From Holophagae bacterium (GTDB lineage: Bacteria; Acidobacteriota; Holophagae; Acanthopleuribacterales; Acanthopleuribacteraceae), in assembly GCA_030429565.1 (NCBI GenBank), contig JAUIFE010000016.1, forward strand, positions 124,001-188,000: 64,000 nt of DNA. The letters run 5' to 3'. A model generated the notes under the pieces. The model saw nothing but the letters and a program-made list of their open reading frames with translations. It did no database searches and was not told where the DNA came from. The first letter of the stretch is position 1. Every line of letters starts with the position of its first letter. Made by a program: the position numbers and the translations under genes. Below are positions 11,001 to 22,800 of this stretch, piece after piece.

Positions 11001-14000
11001 TTGCGCGTCACCGTCCACCACCTCGACAACGAGCATTTCCGCATTAGCCTCTTGTTCCACCACAGCATTCTCGACGGCTGGAGTGTCGGCACCCTGTGGC
11101 ACGAATGGGCGACCTGTTACCGCCAAGGCCTGCAAGCCGGCGCGGTAGCGGAAGCGGCGATTGCGGCCGATCATTTCCGCGACTTTATTGCTTTGGAACA
11201 ACAAGCACTGGCGAATCAGGCAACTAAAGCATTCTGGAAAAATCACTTACACCATTTCCACTTCACCTGGCCCGACCGTCTGCCACGCCCGGCCGAACAA
11301 CACCACAAACAACCCGCCGTGCTCCAACGCCGCTTCGACGCCGACCTGCTCGCGGCCCTGCAGCACACCGCCGCCGAGGCTCAGGTCCCTTTGAAAACAA
11401 CGCTGTTGGCCGGCTACAGTGCCGCGCTGGCCGAGTGGTGCGGCCAAACCGACATCACCTTCGGCTTCGCGGTTAACGGACGCCCCGACAACGACGACGA
11501 CAACGGACTGGGTTTGTTCCTGAACATGATTCCGTTGCGACCCAATCCCGTCAGCACGACCTGGTCCCAACTGCTAGACAACCTGTTCCAATTGGAGCGC
11601 AACCTACAGGAACACCGCCGTTACCCGCTGCCGCAAATCCAGTTGGATGTGGGTCACACGCGTTTGTTCGAAACCGCCTTTAACTTTGTCCACTTCCACA
11701 ACATGCACGCGGACGACGCCGACACGCGCGACCTGTGGCAAGACGGCCGTGGTTTCGGCCAAACCCACTTCGCCTTAATGGTGAACTTTGTGCGCGACGA
11801 ACGCGGGCTCAGCCTGGTGCTCGACTACGACGCGGCTGCTGTTCACGAAACCGACGCGTCCGCCTTTGCCGAAAGCATCCGGCGGCTTTTGAACGACTGT
11901 GCCCAAGCACGGGCCACCGCTTTAGCGAGGGCGGTCGGCGCGGATAACGACCTCGTGGCGACTGCGACCGACGCCGCACCGGTTGAAACGGAGCCGGACC
12001 AGCCCTGGATCGCCCCGGAAGGACCCATCGAAAGCCAACTGTGCGACCTGTTTGCCGCGCTTTTGCAGCGCGAACGCGTTGGCGCCTTGGACAACTTCTT
12101 TGAGCTGGGCGGCCATTCGATTAGCGCGATCCAGTTAGCGGCACGCGTCCGTCGCCGCTTTGGGCGCGAGCTCTCGATGAAACAGCTCTACGCTCAGCCC
12201 AACCCACGGGCGCTGGCGCGTTTGCTCACCCAACTCCAGTCCTGCGCGTCCGGTGACTTGCCCGAACGCGACCCTGCCTCGCCGATCAAGCTTTCCTTTA
12301 CCCAGGAACGGCTGTGGTTCATGAACCGTTTCGATCCTGATTCGGCCGCCCTCAACATGGGTTACGCGCAGTGGTTGTTCGGAGAACTGAACGCCGATGC
12401 GCTCGACAAAGCGCTGAACGCGTTGGTTCAGCGTCACGACATACTGCGCACGGTGATCGAGGATCGCGACGGTAAACCCGAGCCGGTGGTTCAGACCGCG
12501 ACCCCGCTTACCTGGTCGTTCATCCAACAAAGCGGGGATCCCGAAGAAGACGAGGCCTGGCGTGCGTTTACAGCACGGCTGGTGGAACAACCCTACGATC
12601 TCACCTGCGATTTACCGCTGCGCGCCTATTTGATTCAGGCCACACCCAGCGCCCACATGATGCTGTTGGTGATCCACCACGTGGCCGGTGACGGCTGGTC
12701 AATTGGTCTGTTGTTACAAGAGCTACATGTTTTGTACGACGCCCTGCGTCAAGGCCAAACGGTTGCTCCCAACCAGCCACTCGCGCCGCCGCGCCAATTT
12801 GCCGATGTCGCCGCGTGGCAGCGCGACCAATTAACCGGCGCGGCCGCCGCCGAACACGCCGCCTTCTGGCGCGAGACCTTGGCCGATGTCCCGGCCCTCG
12901 AACTTCCAACCGATTTCACCCGCCCCCATGTGCTTTCACAACAGGGTGGTCACCATCAGTTCATCGTGCCGGAAAAGCTGCGCCACGACTTGGCGGCGTT
13001 AGCCCAACGCGAAGGCGTCACCCTTGCCACGGTGCTTTTGGCGGCCTGGCAAGTCCTGCTCGCGCGCTACGCCCGCCAAAACAGCTTCTGTTTGGGCATG
13101 CCCAGCGCCGGCCGCACCCTCGAAGCCTGCGAAACCATGGTCGGCCCCTTCGCCAACACGCTGCTGGTCCGCGCCGCCGTTGCCGGTCACCCCGACTGGT
13201 CCAGCTTGATTCACGCCGTCCACGAAACGCTGCTGACAGCGTTCCTGCACGAAGCCTATCCCTTCGACCGCATCGTCGAAGACCTGGCGATTCCCCGCGA
13301 AACAAGCCGTCACCCCGTTTACCAAGCCATGTTCAACTTGCAGAACAATCCCGCCGACAACGAAACCTATTACTTTGGTGACTTGCGCGTGCGGGTCCAG
13401 TCCTACGCCCAAGCGAGTTCCCAGGTGGACGTCAGCCTCGACCTCTACGATGACGGCAGCCAACTGTGGGCCTCGCTGGAGTACGCGACCGACCTGTTCA
13501 CGGCCGCGACGATGGAACACATGAGCCAGGCCTGGCAACACCTGTTGACAGCCATGTGTACCACGACGAATCACAACCCGCTACGAGCGCCATTGTGCGA
13601 TCCGAACGCGGTTGGTGCTCTGATTAACAGCGCGCCGATTAGCGCCGACAAGCCGGTACCGCAAGTCCGCCAAGCCTTGCAGCGGGCCATTGTCGATCAC
13701 TGGTCACAACCCGCGCTTTACTACGGCGGCGAACACTTTCAGTTCGGTCAACTTTGGCAAGCAACCCAAGCGCTCATCGAAAAACTGGGGCCGCAACAAG
13801 CGCTGGCGGTCCCCACCGGCAACCGTCCGGCCACGGTGATCGCCTATTGGGCGGCCGTGTTAAGTGGGCGCACGCTGATGCCGCTCGATCCGAGTTACCC
13901 GGCCGACCGCCTGCGCGCCATGCTCGCCGACCACGACGACGTGCAAATCGTCGCGGTTGCGGGCGAAGACCTGCGCCCGTTCGCCGGCGATCTCCCCATC

Positions 14001-16838
14001 GTGATCGTCACGGAAACCGCGCCGACGCCACTCCCCGAAGCGCCGGCCCTGCTGAAACAAACACCGGCGACCCTGCCGGCCGATCAACCCGCGTACATTA
14101 TTTTCACCTCGGGAACAACCGGCAAACCCAAAGGCGTGCTGGTCCCGCAACGCGCCTTTGCCGGCCACTTGGCGGCGAGTGGATCCATGCTGAACTTGCG
14201 CAGCGGCGACCGCGTGCTGCAGTTCTGTGCCTTAGGTTTTGACATCTCGTTGGAAGAACTGTTTCCCACCTGGTGTGCAGGCGCGGTCAGTGTCTTTTGT
14301 GAGCGCGAATGCCGCGAAGACTTTGCGGTCTTCAACGAAATGTTACACCACCAGGCGATCACCCACCTGAACCTGCCAACCCAGTTCTGGCAGAATTGGG
14401 TCGAGCACCTACAGCAAACCTCGGCGGAGCCGCCCTCGAGTCTGCGGTCGATGGTGGTCGGCGGCGAACAGGTGGGCGCGGGCGCGCTGAGTCGGTGGCG
14501 TGGCTTGCCAGGTACCGAAAACTGTGAATGGCACAACGGCTACGGCCCCACGGAAACCGCGATTACCGCAACCGTCTTCCGCGATCAGGGGCGCGACCTC
14601 AATCAGGGGCTACCGATCGGCACGGGTTTGGCGCACGTAACCCTGCATGTGCTAGACCCCCATTTGCAGCCGGTGGCGCTCGGCATGATTGGCGAACTGT
14701 ATATCGGCGGCGCGGGCGTAGCGCTCGGTTACCTGAAGCGACCGCAACAAACGGCCGAAGCCTTTATTCCCGATCCATGGAGCGCGCAGCCTGGGGTACG
14801 AATGTACCGCAGCGGCGACCTGGTCCGCCTCGCCGCCGACGGCTGTTTGCTATTTGCCGGCCGCGCCGATAACCAATTTAAAATTCGCGGCTACCGCATT
14901 GAGTTGGGCGAAATCGAACAGGCGCTGCTGCGCCACCCGGCCGTGCCCGCGGCCGTTGTCGCGGTCCACCAATCAGGCAAAAGCAAACAACTGGCGGCCT
15001 GGGCCGAATGCAACGATCCGTCTTTGGACGCACAAGACCTGCGCGATTATCTGGGTGCGCACCTGCCACGTTTTATGCTGCCCCACCACCTTGCCCTGCT
15101 CGAGGTTTTGCCCAAAACCGCCAACGGCAAAATCGACCGGGCGTCGTTGACAATCCCCCGTGAACCCCAAACACAGGATGCGAGTACGGTGACGGCTGAA
15201 GAACGGCGCTTGGCCGAGGTTTGGTCGTCCGTGTTGGAAGTCGACGAGATTCAACCAAATGCCAACTTTTTCGACCTGGGCGGCGACTCGATTATGTCGA
15301 TCCAACTGGTGGCACGCGCCCGTGCCGCCGGCTTCCACCTTAGTGTACGCGACATCTTTAACCATCAAACCGTGCGCGCCCAAGTCGCACTCACCCAGCG
15401 CGGTACCACCCACAGTGTGCCGGGCCGCAACAGCGAACCGCTCACCGGTAGCGTCGCGCTGACGCCGATCCAAATCGACTTCTTCCAACGGATCGACCAC
15501 GCGCCGCACCACTGGAACCAAAGCGTGTTCCTGGCACCGGGTGAGCGGCTCTGTGGCGCAACTCTCGCCGCGGCGCTCCACGATCTGATCACCCACCACG
15601 ACGCGTTGCGCCTCGTGTTCCCGGACCGAAGGGAGGGCCGTCTTGTGGCACCTTGCGAGGTCGTCGCGACCGACCTGGTCAGCGAACGAACTTGCGACGA
15701 CTGGGGTACAGACACCCTGGCGCCGTTGTTTGCCGCCGCCCAAAGTTCGCTGGACCTGTGCAAGGGCCCCCTATTTCGCGGCGAGCTGTGGTCGCGCGGC
15801 AACGGCGAACAACGCCTGTTGTTGGTGGCGCACCACCTGATTGTGGACGGGGTCTCCTGGCGCATCATCACTGAAGATTTGACGACCGCCTACCAAACAC
15901 GCCGTCGCGGCGAGCAACCGCACTTGCCTGCACGCACCAGTAACTTCCGATTTTGGTCGGAAACGCTGCAAACCTGGGCCAAGCTACCGGAAACCGCCGC
16001 CCAGGCCGATTACTGGCTCGATACCGACGTGGACCGCCTGCCGCTTCTGCCGGTCGACCATCCCGAGGTCGCCAACGTGGAAGCCGGTCAAACCGAGGTC
16101 GAACACCGGCTGAGCGCCGAAATCACCGAGATTCTCGCCCGCCAGTTGGTAGACCAGCACACGATTAGCTTGGACCATGCCCTGATCGCGGCCTTGGGAA
16201 TCGCCCTGCGAGACTGGACCGGCCAAACCACGGTTTACGTGGAACAAGAAGGTCATGGCCGCGAGACGGGCACGTCAAGCATCGATTTGAGCCGCACCGT
16301 CGGTTGGTTCACCAGCCTGTATCCGTTCGTCTGCGACATCGGCGCGAGCAACGATCTCTTAGCCGTCTGCCGGCGTGTGGCCCTGCGCCACGAGGCGTTG
16401 CCCAACCACGGCTTCGCCCACTGCCTGCTGCGGTACCTCGATCCCGGCAGTGAACGCGGGCGGCGTTTAATCGCCCAACCGCGCCCGCAAATTTCATTCA
16501 ACAACCTCGGTTCCTTTAGCAGCGAACCGGCCGGCACCGACCTGTTCCAATTCGCCGGCGAAGCGGTGCAGCACAATATGGCGGCCGCGACGACGCGTCA
16601 CTACGAACTGGATGTGATCGCGCTCACCCTCGACCACCAGCTCGTGTTGCGCCTGCAATACCACGCCGGGCGCCTGGCACCGGCCGCCATGCAGCGCTTA
16701 CTTGACACCATGGTCGCACAACTGGAAACGCTGGCGCGGCTTGTGGCCGCGGGCGACAGCGCCACCATCGCGCTGGACGAGGCCTTTGAAGACGGCGATC
16801 TGGACGACTTACTCCTCGAACTTAACGAAATCGGCTGA
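8097..16838 (+). CDS. Non-ribosomal peptide synthetase ([C-lobe]-A-T / C-T / C-A-T-E)
   Basis: 2913 residues. Residues 1-225 resemble only the C-terminal lobe of a condensation domain, with no HHxxxDG motif. A1 is about 240-725 with code D-A-F-F-L-G-G-T-F, close to Val/Ile codes. T1 has GGDS (Ser781). C1 is of the AYPLSRLQ type with HH988-989 and DGW. C1 runs directly into T2 (GGHS, Ser1341) with no A domain between them. C2 has HH1527-1528. A2 is about 1857-2350 with code D-I-E-N-V-G-G-I-T, similar to ornithine-type codes and so probably cationic. T3 has GGDS (Ser2398). An epimerization domain follows, with HH2579-2580 in HHLIVDGVSW, then GHGRE and RTVGWFT, so the second activated residue should leave as the D form. 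The start ATG has an AGGAG site. It probably continues the chain from the C domain ending the previous protein and hands a D-configured intermediate to the next. Confidence 0.95.
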   Translation: MTAANPTLQQQLELAAAAVALKDPSRPFHLEATGPCRHDQPVSDAAAACLATLGTGHPLRTYTLMLAAVSLNQSVFTAQTRVCTWAPGVASGPLPRPWSLDIGDSGTVRDLLNQTKQMLSQGQQVMAAATAVTSTQPEISANLALFAQGVHDPAAHDALIQRFPLVAVFNACQAVTEVQWHYDPAVFSADFVAAVAANLDLVLAQCGDLNRAHTSFTWQTTADPTTLTPAASFPTAIAEFEARVAETPDQVALRCENETLTYAELNQYANRFAQMLRSRHGIGRGDWVCLPARTSIDTLISIFGILKSGAAYAPLSPDYPDTRLVQLLGEADFSLIIADGDQVPRLEALAQSIPLLEQPDHRATPAGNLPNPVIAGRGDDPIYLLYTSGSTGKPKGVVNTHAGVVRLVRHADFVPYSRDTVTLLLAPLTFDASTFDIWGALLNGGTCVLYPHAMPQVHLIGETMAAYGVNTTFLTAALFNAVVDEDVQALRPMRHLLVGGEALSPTHVIRAQQHLPDTQLYNGYGPTEATTFTAVYRIPTPWPDVTRALPIGSPIGQTACHVVDAADRLLPPFAPGELLIAGPGLARGYHGNQKLTDAKFITTPWSNGERLYRSGDRVMWDAHQTLWFFGRGDDQVKVRGFRIELGEITVHLNEIAGVRQSAVRVIGENASDKQLAAYVALQAGTSETQVRETLAARLPDYMVPTRWMVLDELPRNSSGKVDLRALPGFDQPNHAGTPQNRAQSAQEQLIAAAWCRVLGLGEANATTLNIDDNFFAIGGDSIRAIQVLAQLKKQGYSLAVQDLFSHATVRRLATLLTKKQPHSAGPQVKRTPFALLDTAQRDALATERDDLTDAYPLSRLQAGMVFHAGFGDGDDHYLDLISYRVALPYQAAVFEQSWQRLHARHAVLRTDFQLGDGDAPFQRVHRQIRPKTQYIDLRGQDEATQNQSFERWQRSQAQAALPFDQAPLLRVTVHHLDNEHFRISLLFHHSILDGWSVGTLWHEWATCYRQGLQAGAVAEAAIAADHFRDFIALEQQALANQATKAFWKNHLHHFHFTWPDRLPRPAEQHHKQPAVLQRRFDADLLAALQHTAAEAQVPLKTTLLAGYSAALAEWCGQTDITFGFAVNGRPDNDDDNGLGLFLNMIPLRPNPVSTTWSQLLDNLFQLERNLQEHRRYPLPQIQLDVGHTRLFETAFNFVHFHNMHADDADTRDLWQDGRGFGQTHFALMVNFVRDERGLSLVLDYDAAAVHETDASAFAESIRRLLNDCAQARATALARAVGADNDLVATATDAAPVETEPDQPWIAPEGPIESQLCDLFAALLQRERVGALDNFFELGGHSISAIQLAARVRRRFGRELSMKQLYAQPNPRALARLLTQLQSCASGDLPERDPASPIKLSFTQERLWFMNRFDPDSAALNMGYAQWLFGELNADALDKALNALVQRHDILRTVIEDRDGKPEPVVQTATPLTWSFIQQSGDPEEDEAWRAFTARLVEQPYDLTCDLPLRAYLIQATPSAHMMLLVIHHVAGDGWSIGLLLQELHVLYDALRQGQTVAPNQPLAPPRQFADVAAWQRDQLTGAAAAEHAAFWRETLADVPALELPTDFTRPHVLSQQGGHHQFIVPEKLRHDLAALAQREGVTLATVLLAAWQVLLARYARQNSFCLGMPSAGRTLEACETMVGPFANTLLVRAAVAGHPDWSSLIHAVHETLLTAFLHEAYPFDRIVEDLAIPRETSRHPVYQAMFNLQNNPADNETYYFGDLRVRVQSYAQASSQVDVSLDLYDDGSQLWASLEYATDLFTAATMEHMSQAWQHLLTAMCTTTNHNPLRAPLCDPNAVGALINSAPISADKPVPQVRQALQRAIVDHWSQPALYYGGEHFQFGQLWQATQALIEKLGPQQALAVPTGNRPATVIAYWAAVLSGRTLMPLDPSYPADRLRAMLADHDDVQIVAVAGEDLRPFAGDLPIVIVTETAPTPLPEAPALLKQTPATLPADQPAYIIFTSGTTGKPKGVLVPQRAFAGHLAASGSMLNLRSGDRVLQFCALGFDISLEELFPTWCAGAVSVFCERECREDFAVFNEMLHHQAITHLNLPTQFWQNWVEHLQQTSAEPPSSLRSMVVGGEQVGAGALSRWRGLPGTENCEWHNGYGPTETAITATVFRDQGRDLNQGLPIGTGLAHVTLHVLDPHLQPVALGMIGELYIGGAGVALGYLKRPQQTAEAFIPDPWSAQPGVRMYRSGDLVRLAADGCLLFAGRADNQFKIRGYRIELGEIEQALLRHPAVPAAVVAVHQSGKSKQLAAWAECNDPSLDAQDLRDYLGAHLPRFMLPHHLALLEVLPKTANGKIDRASLTIPREPQTQDASTVTAEERRLAEVWSSVLEVDEIQPNANFFDLGGDSIMSIQLVARARAAGFHLSVRDIFNHQTVRAQVALTQRGTTHSVPGRNSEPLTGSVALTPIQIDFFQRIDHAPHHWNQSVFLAPGERLCGATLAAALHDLITHHDALRLVFPDRREGRLVAPCEVVATDLVSERTCDDWGTDTLAPLFAAAQSSLDLCKGPLFRGELWSRGNGEQRLLLVAHHLIVDGVSWRIITEDLTTAYQTRRRGEQPHLPARTSNFRFWSETLQTWAKLPETAAQADYWLDTDVDRLPLLPVDHPEVANVEAGQTEVEHRLSAEITEILARQLVDQHTISLDHALIAALGIALRDWTGQTTVYVEQEGHGRETGTSSIDLSRTVGWFTSLYPFVCDIGASNDLLAVCRRVALRHEALPNHGFAHCLLRYLDPGSERGRRLIAQPRPQISFNNLGSFSSEPAGTDLFQFAGEAVQHNMAAATTRHYELDVIALTLDHQLVLRLQYHAGRLAPAAMQRLLDTMVAQLETLARLVAAGDSATIALDEAFEDGDLDDLLLELNEIG

Positions 16839-16846
16839 GGTTCCCC

Positions 16847-19800
16847 ATGACACAGGTTTCACCACTGACCCGCAAAGAAAATATATCGGCCCTGCTGACG
16901 CTGTTCCCCATGCAGCGCGGCATGCTGGCGATGTCGCTCAACCAAGGTGCCATGTACCTGGAGCAGCTCGATTTCCGCATTGACGGTGCGCTCGACCCGG
17001 CCCGCTTGGAAGCCGCCTGGCAAGCCGTCAGCGACGCGCATGAAGCGCTGCGCACCCTGTTCGCCTGGAAACGCACCAAATCGCCAATGCAAATTGTGCT
17101 CAAACAGGTGCCGGTCGACTTCACCGTGCTCGATTGGTCGGACCGCGACCCCGACCCGGCCGCGTTCGAAGCGCTGCGCCAGGCCGATCGCGAACGCGGC
17201 TTCAACCTCAATCACCGGCCGCCGACGCGCTGGACCCTGGTCCGTTATGCGCCCGACCACCATCGCCTGTTGTGGACCGTCCACCACGTGATCCTCGATG
17301 GCTGGAGTACCGGGCTGATCATGGCGGAAATGTGGCGCTGCTACGACGGTGACCGCCTGCAGCCGGCACCACGTTTGGCCAAATACGCGGCTTGGCTCAA
17401 ACAACGCCCCCGCGACGGCGCCTTTTGGCAAAACCTGTTCCGCGCTTGGTCCGGGAAAACACCGTTCCCGCTGCCGCTCAAAAACGGCGGCACCGACGGC
17501 ACGGACAGCCAAACCCACGCCTTTGCGATCCCCACCGCCGCAACCGAACAACTCGTCGCCGTCGCGCGCGGCTTGCGTGTCACGCCCGCGCTGTTCTTAA
17601 ACGCGGCCTGGTCGCTGGTTTTACACCGCCTTGCCGGCAGCCAACAGGTTTGTTTCGGCACGGTTGTCGCCGGTCGTCCCACCGGCCTGGGCGATGCCGC
17701 CCGCCTAACCGGTATGTTCACCAATACCTTGCCGCGTCTGGTCGACTTCGACGGGCTCAGAACCGTGACCGACCTTCTCGACGTTTTGCAAGAACAGCAA
17801 CGCGAAACCAGCGACCTGGAACACCACGATTTAATCCAAATCGGCGAGTGGGCCGGCCTCCCGACGGGCGAACCCATGTTCGACGCGATCGTTTCTTTCC
17901 AAAACTTCGGTCGCGCAACCGGTGGGAGCGGCCACCCGCGTGACCTGGCCTTTTCCGACCACGTCGCCTACACCAAAAACGAGATGTTGCTCACGCTCAC
18001 GGCTGTGCTTCACGACCAATTGTCGTTCCAATTCCATCACGATCCGAACCGACTCGACGGCGAACAGGTCAAAGCCATGGGACAGGCCCTGGTTGCGGTG
18101 TTGTTGCAAATGATCAAGCAACCCGAACAACCCCTATCCAAGTTGACCCTGATCCCACCCGTGCGGCGCCAAATCCATGAGCAACGCCTGCAAGCGGGAC
18201 GGCCGCCCGTCGTCGCCGATCTGGTGGCGGCCTTCGCTGAAAACACGCGTTTGTACCCGCAGGCCGTCGCCTTGCGCGCCCGACCCTCTCGGCTTTTGCC
18301 GGACGGCACCCTCAGTTACCGCGCGCTGGCCGACAGTACGGCGCGTTTGGCCGCTGCACTCGCGCGACATCAGGTAAGCCGCGGCGATCACGTCGGCATT
18401 GTCACCACCGGCGACGGCGACACCCTCGTCGCGTTTTTGGCCGTGTTACACCTGGGCGCCGCCTATGTGCCGCTCGACCCGGCCCACCCGCAACAACGCC
18501 TCAACTGGATGGCCGAAGATGCAGACGTCAGCTTGATCCTGGCGCCGGCCGCCACGGCCGAAACCTGGCGCCCGCGTCCCGTTTTGACTTGGGAAACCTT
18601 GGATCTCGCCAATGAAACGCCCGTTCCCGCCGTCGTCAACCACGGTCAAACCACCGCCTATATCATGTACACCTCCGGTTCTACCGGTCAGCCGAAAGGC
18701 GTGCTCGTGCCCCACCAAGCGGTGATGCGATTGGCGCGCAACAACGGCTTCCTCGTGGCGGCACCTGGTCAAACCATCGGCCAAGCCGCCAATACCGCCT
18801 TTGACGCCGCCACCTTCGAAATCTGGGCCGCTCTGCTCAACGGCGCCACCGTCGCCGTCCCCGAGCAACCCGTCGTCCACGCCGCCGCGCTCGCCGCCTT
18901 CATCGACGGTTACCAGGTCGACATCATGTGGTTGACGGCGGGTTTGTTCAACACCATCGTCGACGAAAACGTCCAGGCCCTCGCCGGCTTGGAACACCTG
19001 CTGGTGGGTGGCGAAGCCCTTAGCGTGGCCCACGTCTGTAAAACCTACGCACACCTGCCCGCCATCCAGCTCTACAACGGTTACGGTCCCACCGAAAACA
19101 CCACCTTCACCACCGTCTACGCCATCCCACGCGATTTCCCCGCCGACGCCGGCTCCGTTCCCATCGGGGTGCCCATCGGCGGCACCGCCGTCGCCGTGGT
19201 CGACAGCGCCGATCTACCGGTGCCCGACGGTCTGCCGGGCGAATTGGTTACCGGCGGTTACGGCTTGGCACTCGGTTACCATCGACGCCCCCAACTGACC
19301 GTGGAAAAATTCCGCCCTTTGCCGGGAAACACCCCGGAGCGGTTTTACTTCACCGGCGACCGCGTCATCCGCCGGCAGGACGGGACCTTCCTATTCCTCG
19401 ACCGCCTCGATCAACAGGTCAAACTACGCGGCTTCCGAATCGAATTGGGCGAAATCGTGCAGGTCCTGCAACAACAGCCCGAAATCGACCAAGCCTTGGT
19501 GGCAATCGACACCACGCCTGGCGGCGAACGCACGCTGGTCGCCTGGTTATGCGGGCGCAGACTTGCCGACACCCACGAGGAACAAGCGCTGCGCCGGCGC
19601 CTTGCCACACAACTACCCGAGTACATGATTCCGGCCCGCTTCCAAGTTTGCGAAAGCTTCCCCCTAACGGCCAACGGCAAAATCGACAAACGCCGTTTGC
19701 CGGCCTTTGACTACAGCGGTCAGGCAGCGGTTGGCGCAGCATGTGCGGACGACACCACGCAGCGTTTGCTAACCGGCATTTGGTGTAACGTGCTTAAGTT

Positions 19801-22800
19801 GGAACACATCGGCCCTCAGCAGAACTTTTTCGCCCTGGGTGGGCATTCATTGTTGGCCGGCCAGGTCGTCGGCCGCATTGGCGATACCCTCGACATGCAC
19901 TTGCCGGTGCGCGCCCTTTTTGAGTATCCGACCATCGCCGAGCTCGCCGCGCACCTCGCGCGTTTGGAGCGCGCGACCCTGCCACCGTTGACCGCGTTGC
20001 CCGCCGGCAAGCCGCGTCCGCTGTCCGTCACCCAATCGCGCCTGTGGTTCATCGAGCAAATGGAAGGACCTGGTAACACCTACCACATCGATCTATGTGC
20101 AACCGTTCGCGGCAGCCTCGACCGCGACCGCTTGCAAACGGCGTTGCGCCATTTGGTCGACAAACACGAAGTCCTGCGCACCTGCATGTTCGATCAGGAC
20201 GGCACGCCAATCTTGTCGGTCAGCGAAGCGTCGGTGGTGCCCTGGTACTTCGAACGGTTGACCGATTTGGAACCGAGCGCGGCACGCCGTCAAGCGCGCG
20301 CGCTGGCCGCCGCCCAAAACAACCAACCCTTCGATTTGGCCACCGCGCCCTTGTTCCGCGTCGCTCTGTTCCAAATCACCGAACAAGAACATTTACTGGT
20401 GCTGATCATCCACCACATCATCGCCGATGGTTGGTCGATGAACGTGCTGCTACGCGACCTTGCCGAAGCCTACCAAACACAAAGACAGACGACGCCGCTG
20501 CCGCTGCAATACGCGGATTACGCGGCCTGGCAACGGCGTTTCCTGGCCGACGAAAGCGCCGTTCGCCATTTGAATTGGTGGCGTGAACACCTGGCTGATC
20601 CGCCCGTGCTCAACCTCCCCCTCGATTTCCCTCGCCCCGCCAAGCAGGACCACGCCGGCGCCATGATCAGCCGGTCCCTCGACCCCGCGCTGTTTCAACA
20701 GGTACAAGAATGGTCGCGGCAGAACAACGCCACTCCCTTTATGGTGCTGACCGCCGCTTTTACCGCGACCTTGGCCCGCCTCACCAACCAGACCGACCTG
20801 GTAATCGGCACCCCGGTCGCCAACCGCCGTCAACCGGAAACCGAAACGATGATCGGCTTTTTCGCCAACACGATCGCGCCGCGCTTCACCATCAAAGGTG
20901 ATCCTAGCTTCGCCGAATGGGTCGCCACCACCCGAAAAACGCTCCTCAACGCCTTTGCCCACGGAGAAACACCGTTCGAGGAAGTCGTGCAATTGGTCGA
21001 CCAACGCGATGTCAGTCGCTCGCCGCTGTTCGACGTCATGATCGCCATGCAGAACGGCGACGCCGAGGCGCTGCAACTGGGCGATTTGGAACTGGAAGCG
21101 GCACCGCTGCCAGGAACAACCAGCAAGTACGACTTGACCCTGTTTGCCACCACCGCCGTGGACGGCTGCGAGCTCGCTTTTGAATACGCCACCGCCTTGT
21201 TCAAACCCACCACGGTGACGCGTTTGATCGATCGCCTGGTCTTCGTGCTCGAACAGTTTCTCGCCGATCCCACGCTGACGTTGGCCCGCGTTAAGCTGTT
21301 GCCCGCCGACGAAGCCGCGCTGATCGACCGCCACCTACGTGGTTTGCGGCAACCCGATCCCAAGCCAGTCGGATTGCACCGCGCTTTCGAACAACTATCC
21401 CGGCAAATGCCTGACAGTATTGCGCTTGTGGCCAAGGATGGGCGCTTCACCTACGCCGAACTGGAGCGCGAGGCCAACCGTTTGGCCGCCGTCCTGCAGG
21501 AGCATGGTGCGGCGCCGGGTCGCCGCATCGGTGTCTGTTTGCCGCGCACCCGTTCCCTGGTCGTCAGCCTGTTGGCCGTGCTCAAAACCGGTGCCGCCTA
21601 TGTACCGCTGGATCCGGCCTACCCCAGCGCCCGTCTGGCGTTCATTGTCGCCGACGCCCGCTTAAGCACGGTCATCAGTGATCATTTCCCGCTGCCCGCC
21701 GGCACCGATTTGACCTTGATTGACCCCAACCAGCGCAGCACCCGGAGCGCGCCCGCGCCGGTCGTATTAGCAGACGACGCCCTGTCGCACCTGATTTACA
21801 CCAGCGGTTCCACCGGGTTACCCAAAGGGGTCGCCATTCGCCATCGCGCCGCCCAACACATGGTCGCCTGGTCGCAGGCGACCTGGACCCGCGCTCAATT
21901 AGCGCGCACCCTGGCCGCGACCTCGGTGTGTTTCGACCTCTCGGTATGGGAACTGTTCGTCCCGCTTAGCAGCGGCACCACCGTCGTACTTGTCGACAAC
22001 GCGCTGAGCCTGGTCGACTGCGACTACGCCCAAGACGTCACCGCGGTCAATACGGTGCCGTCGGCACTCAACGAATTGTTGCAACTGGATGCGGTGCCGG
22101 CGTCGGTCGACTTAATTAACTTGGCCGGCGAACCGCTGGAACGGGCGCTGGTGCGCCGCGCTTACCGACAAACCGCCGCCCGCCAGGTTTACAACCTCTA
22201 CGGACCGAGTGAAGACACCACCTATTCTACCGCCGCGCTTGTGCCCGATGACGATTCGCCCGTTCGCATCGGCCGCCCGCTCGCGAAAACCGACGCCTTC
22301 GTACTCGACCCGGCCCTGGCAGCCGTCCCCATCGGCGTTGTCGGCGAACTTTATCTGGGTGGCGATCAATTGGCCGCCGGCTACCTCGGTCGTCCCGACC
22401 TCACCGCCGAACGTTTTGTGCCGCATCCCACCGTCGCCGGCGCACGCCTTTACCGCACCGGTGATTTGGTGCGCTTGGAAGAAAACGGCGAGCTGACCTT
22501 CCTCGGGCGTCGCGATCACCAGGTCAAGCTACGCGGGTTCCGCATCGAGTTGGGCGAAATTGAATCGCGCCTGCTACAGGAGCCCGGCGTCGGTCGGACG
22601 ATTGTACGGGTGGTCAAGGATAGCGAGGATCAGCCGACTCTGGCCGCCTACCTACAACCCGAAAGTGCCGAACAAGCCCTCGACGAAACGGACCTGCGCC
22701 GGCGTCTGGCCGACCAGTTACCCGCCTATATGGTGCCCGGCGCGTGGTTCATTCTGGCGCGTTTGCCGCTGACGCCCAACGGTAAAATCGACGTTAAAGC

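Noticed and set aside
20450..21334. 294-codon minus-strand open frame
   Set aside because: It is antisense to a C domain with clear catalytic motifs, and its composition is typical of a shadow frame.
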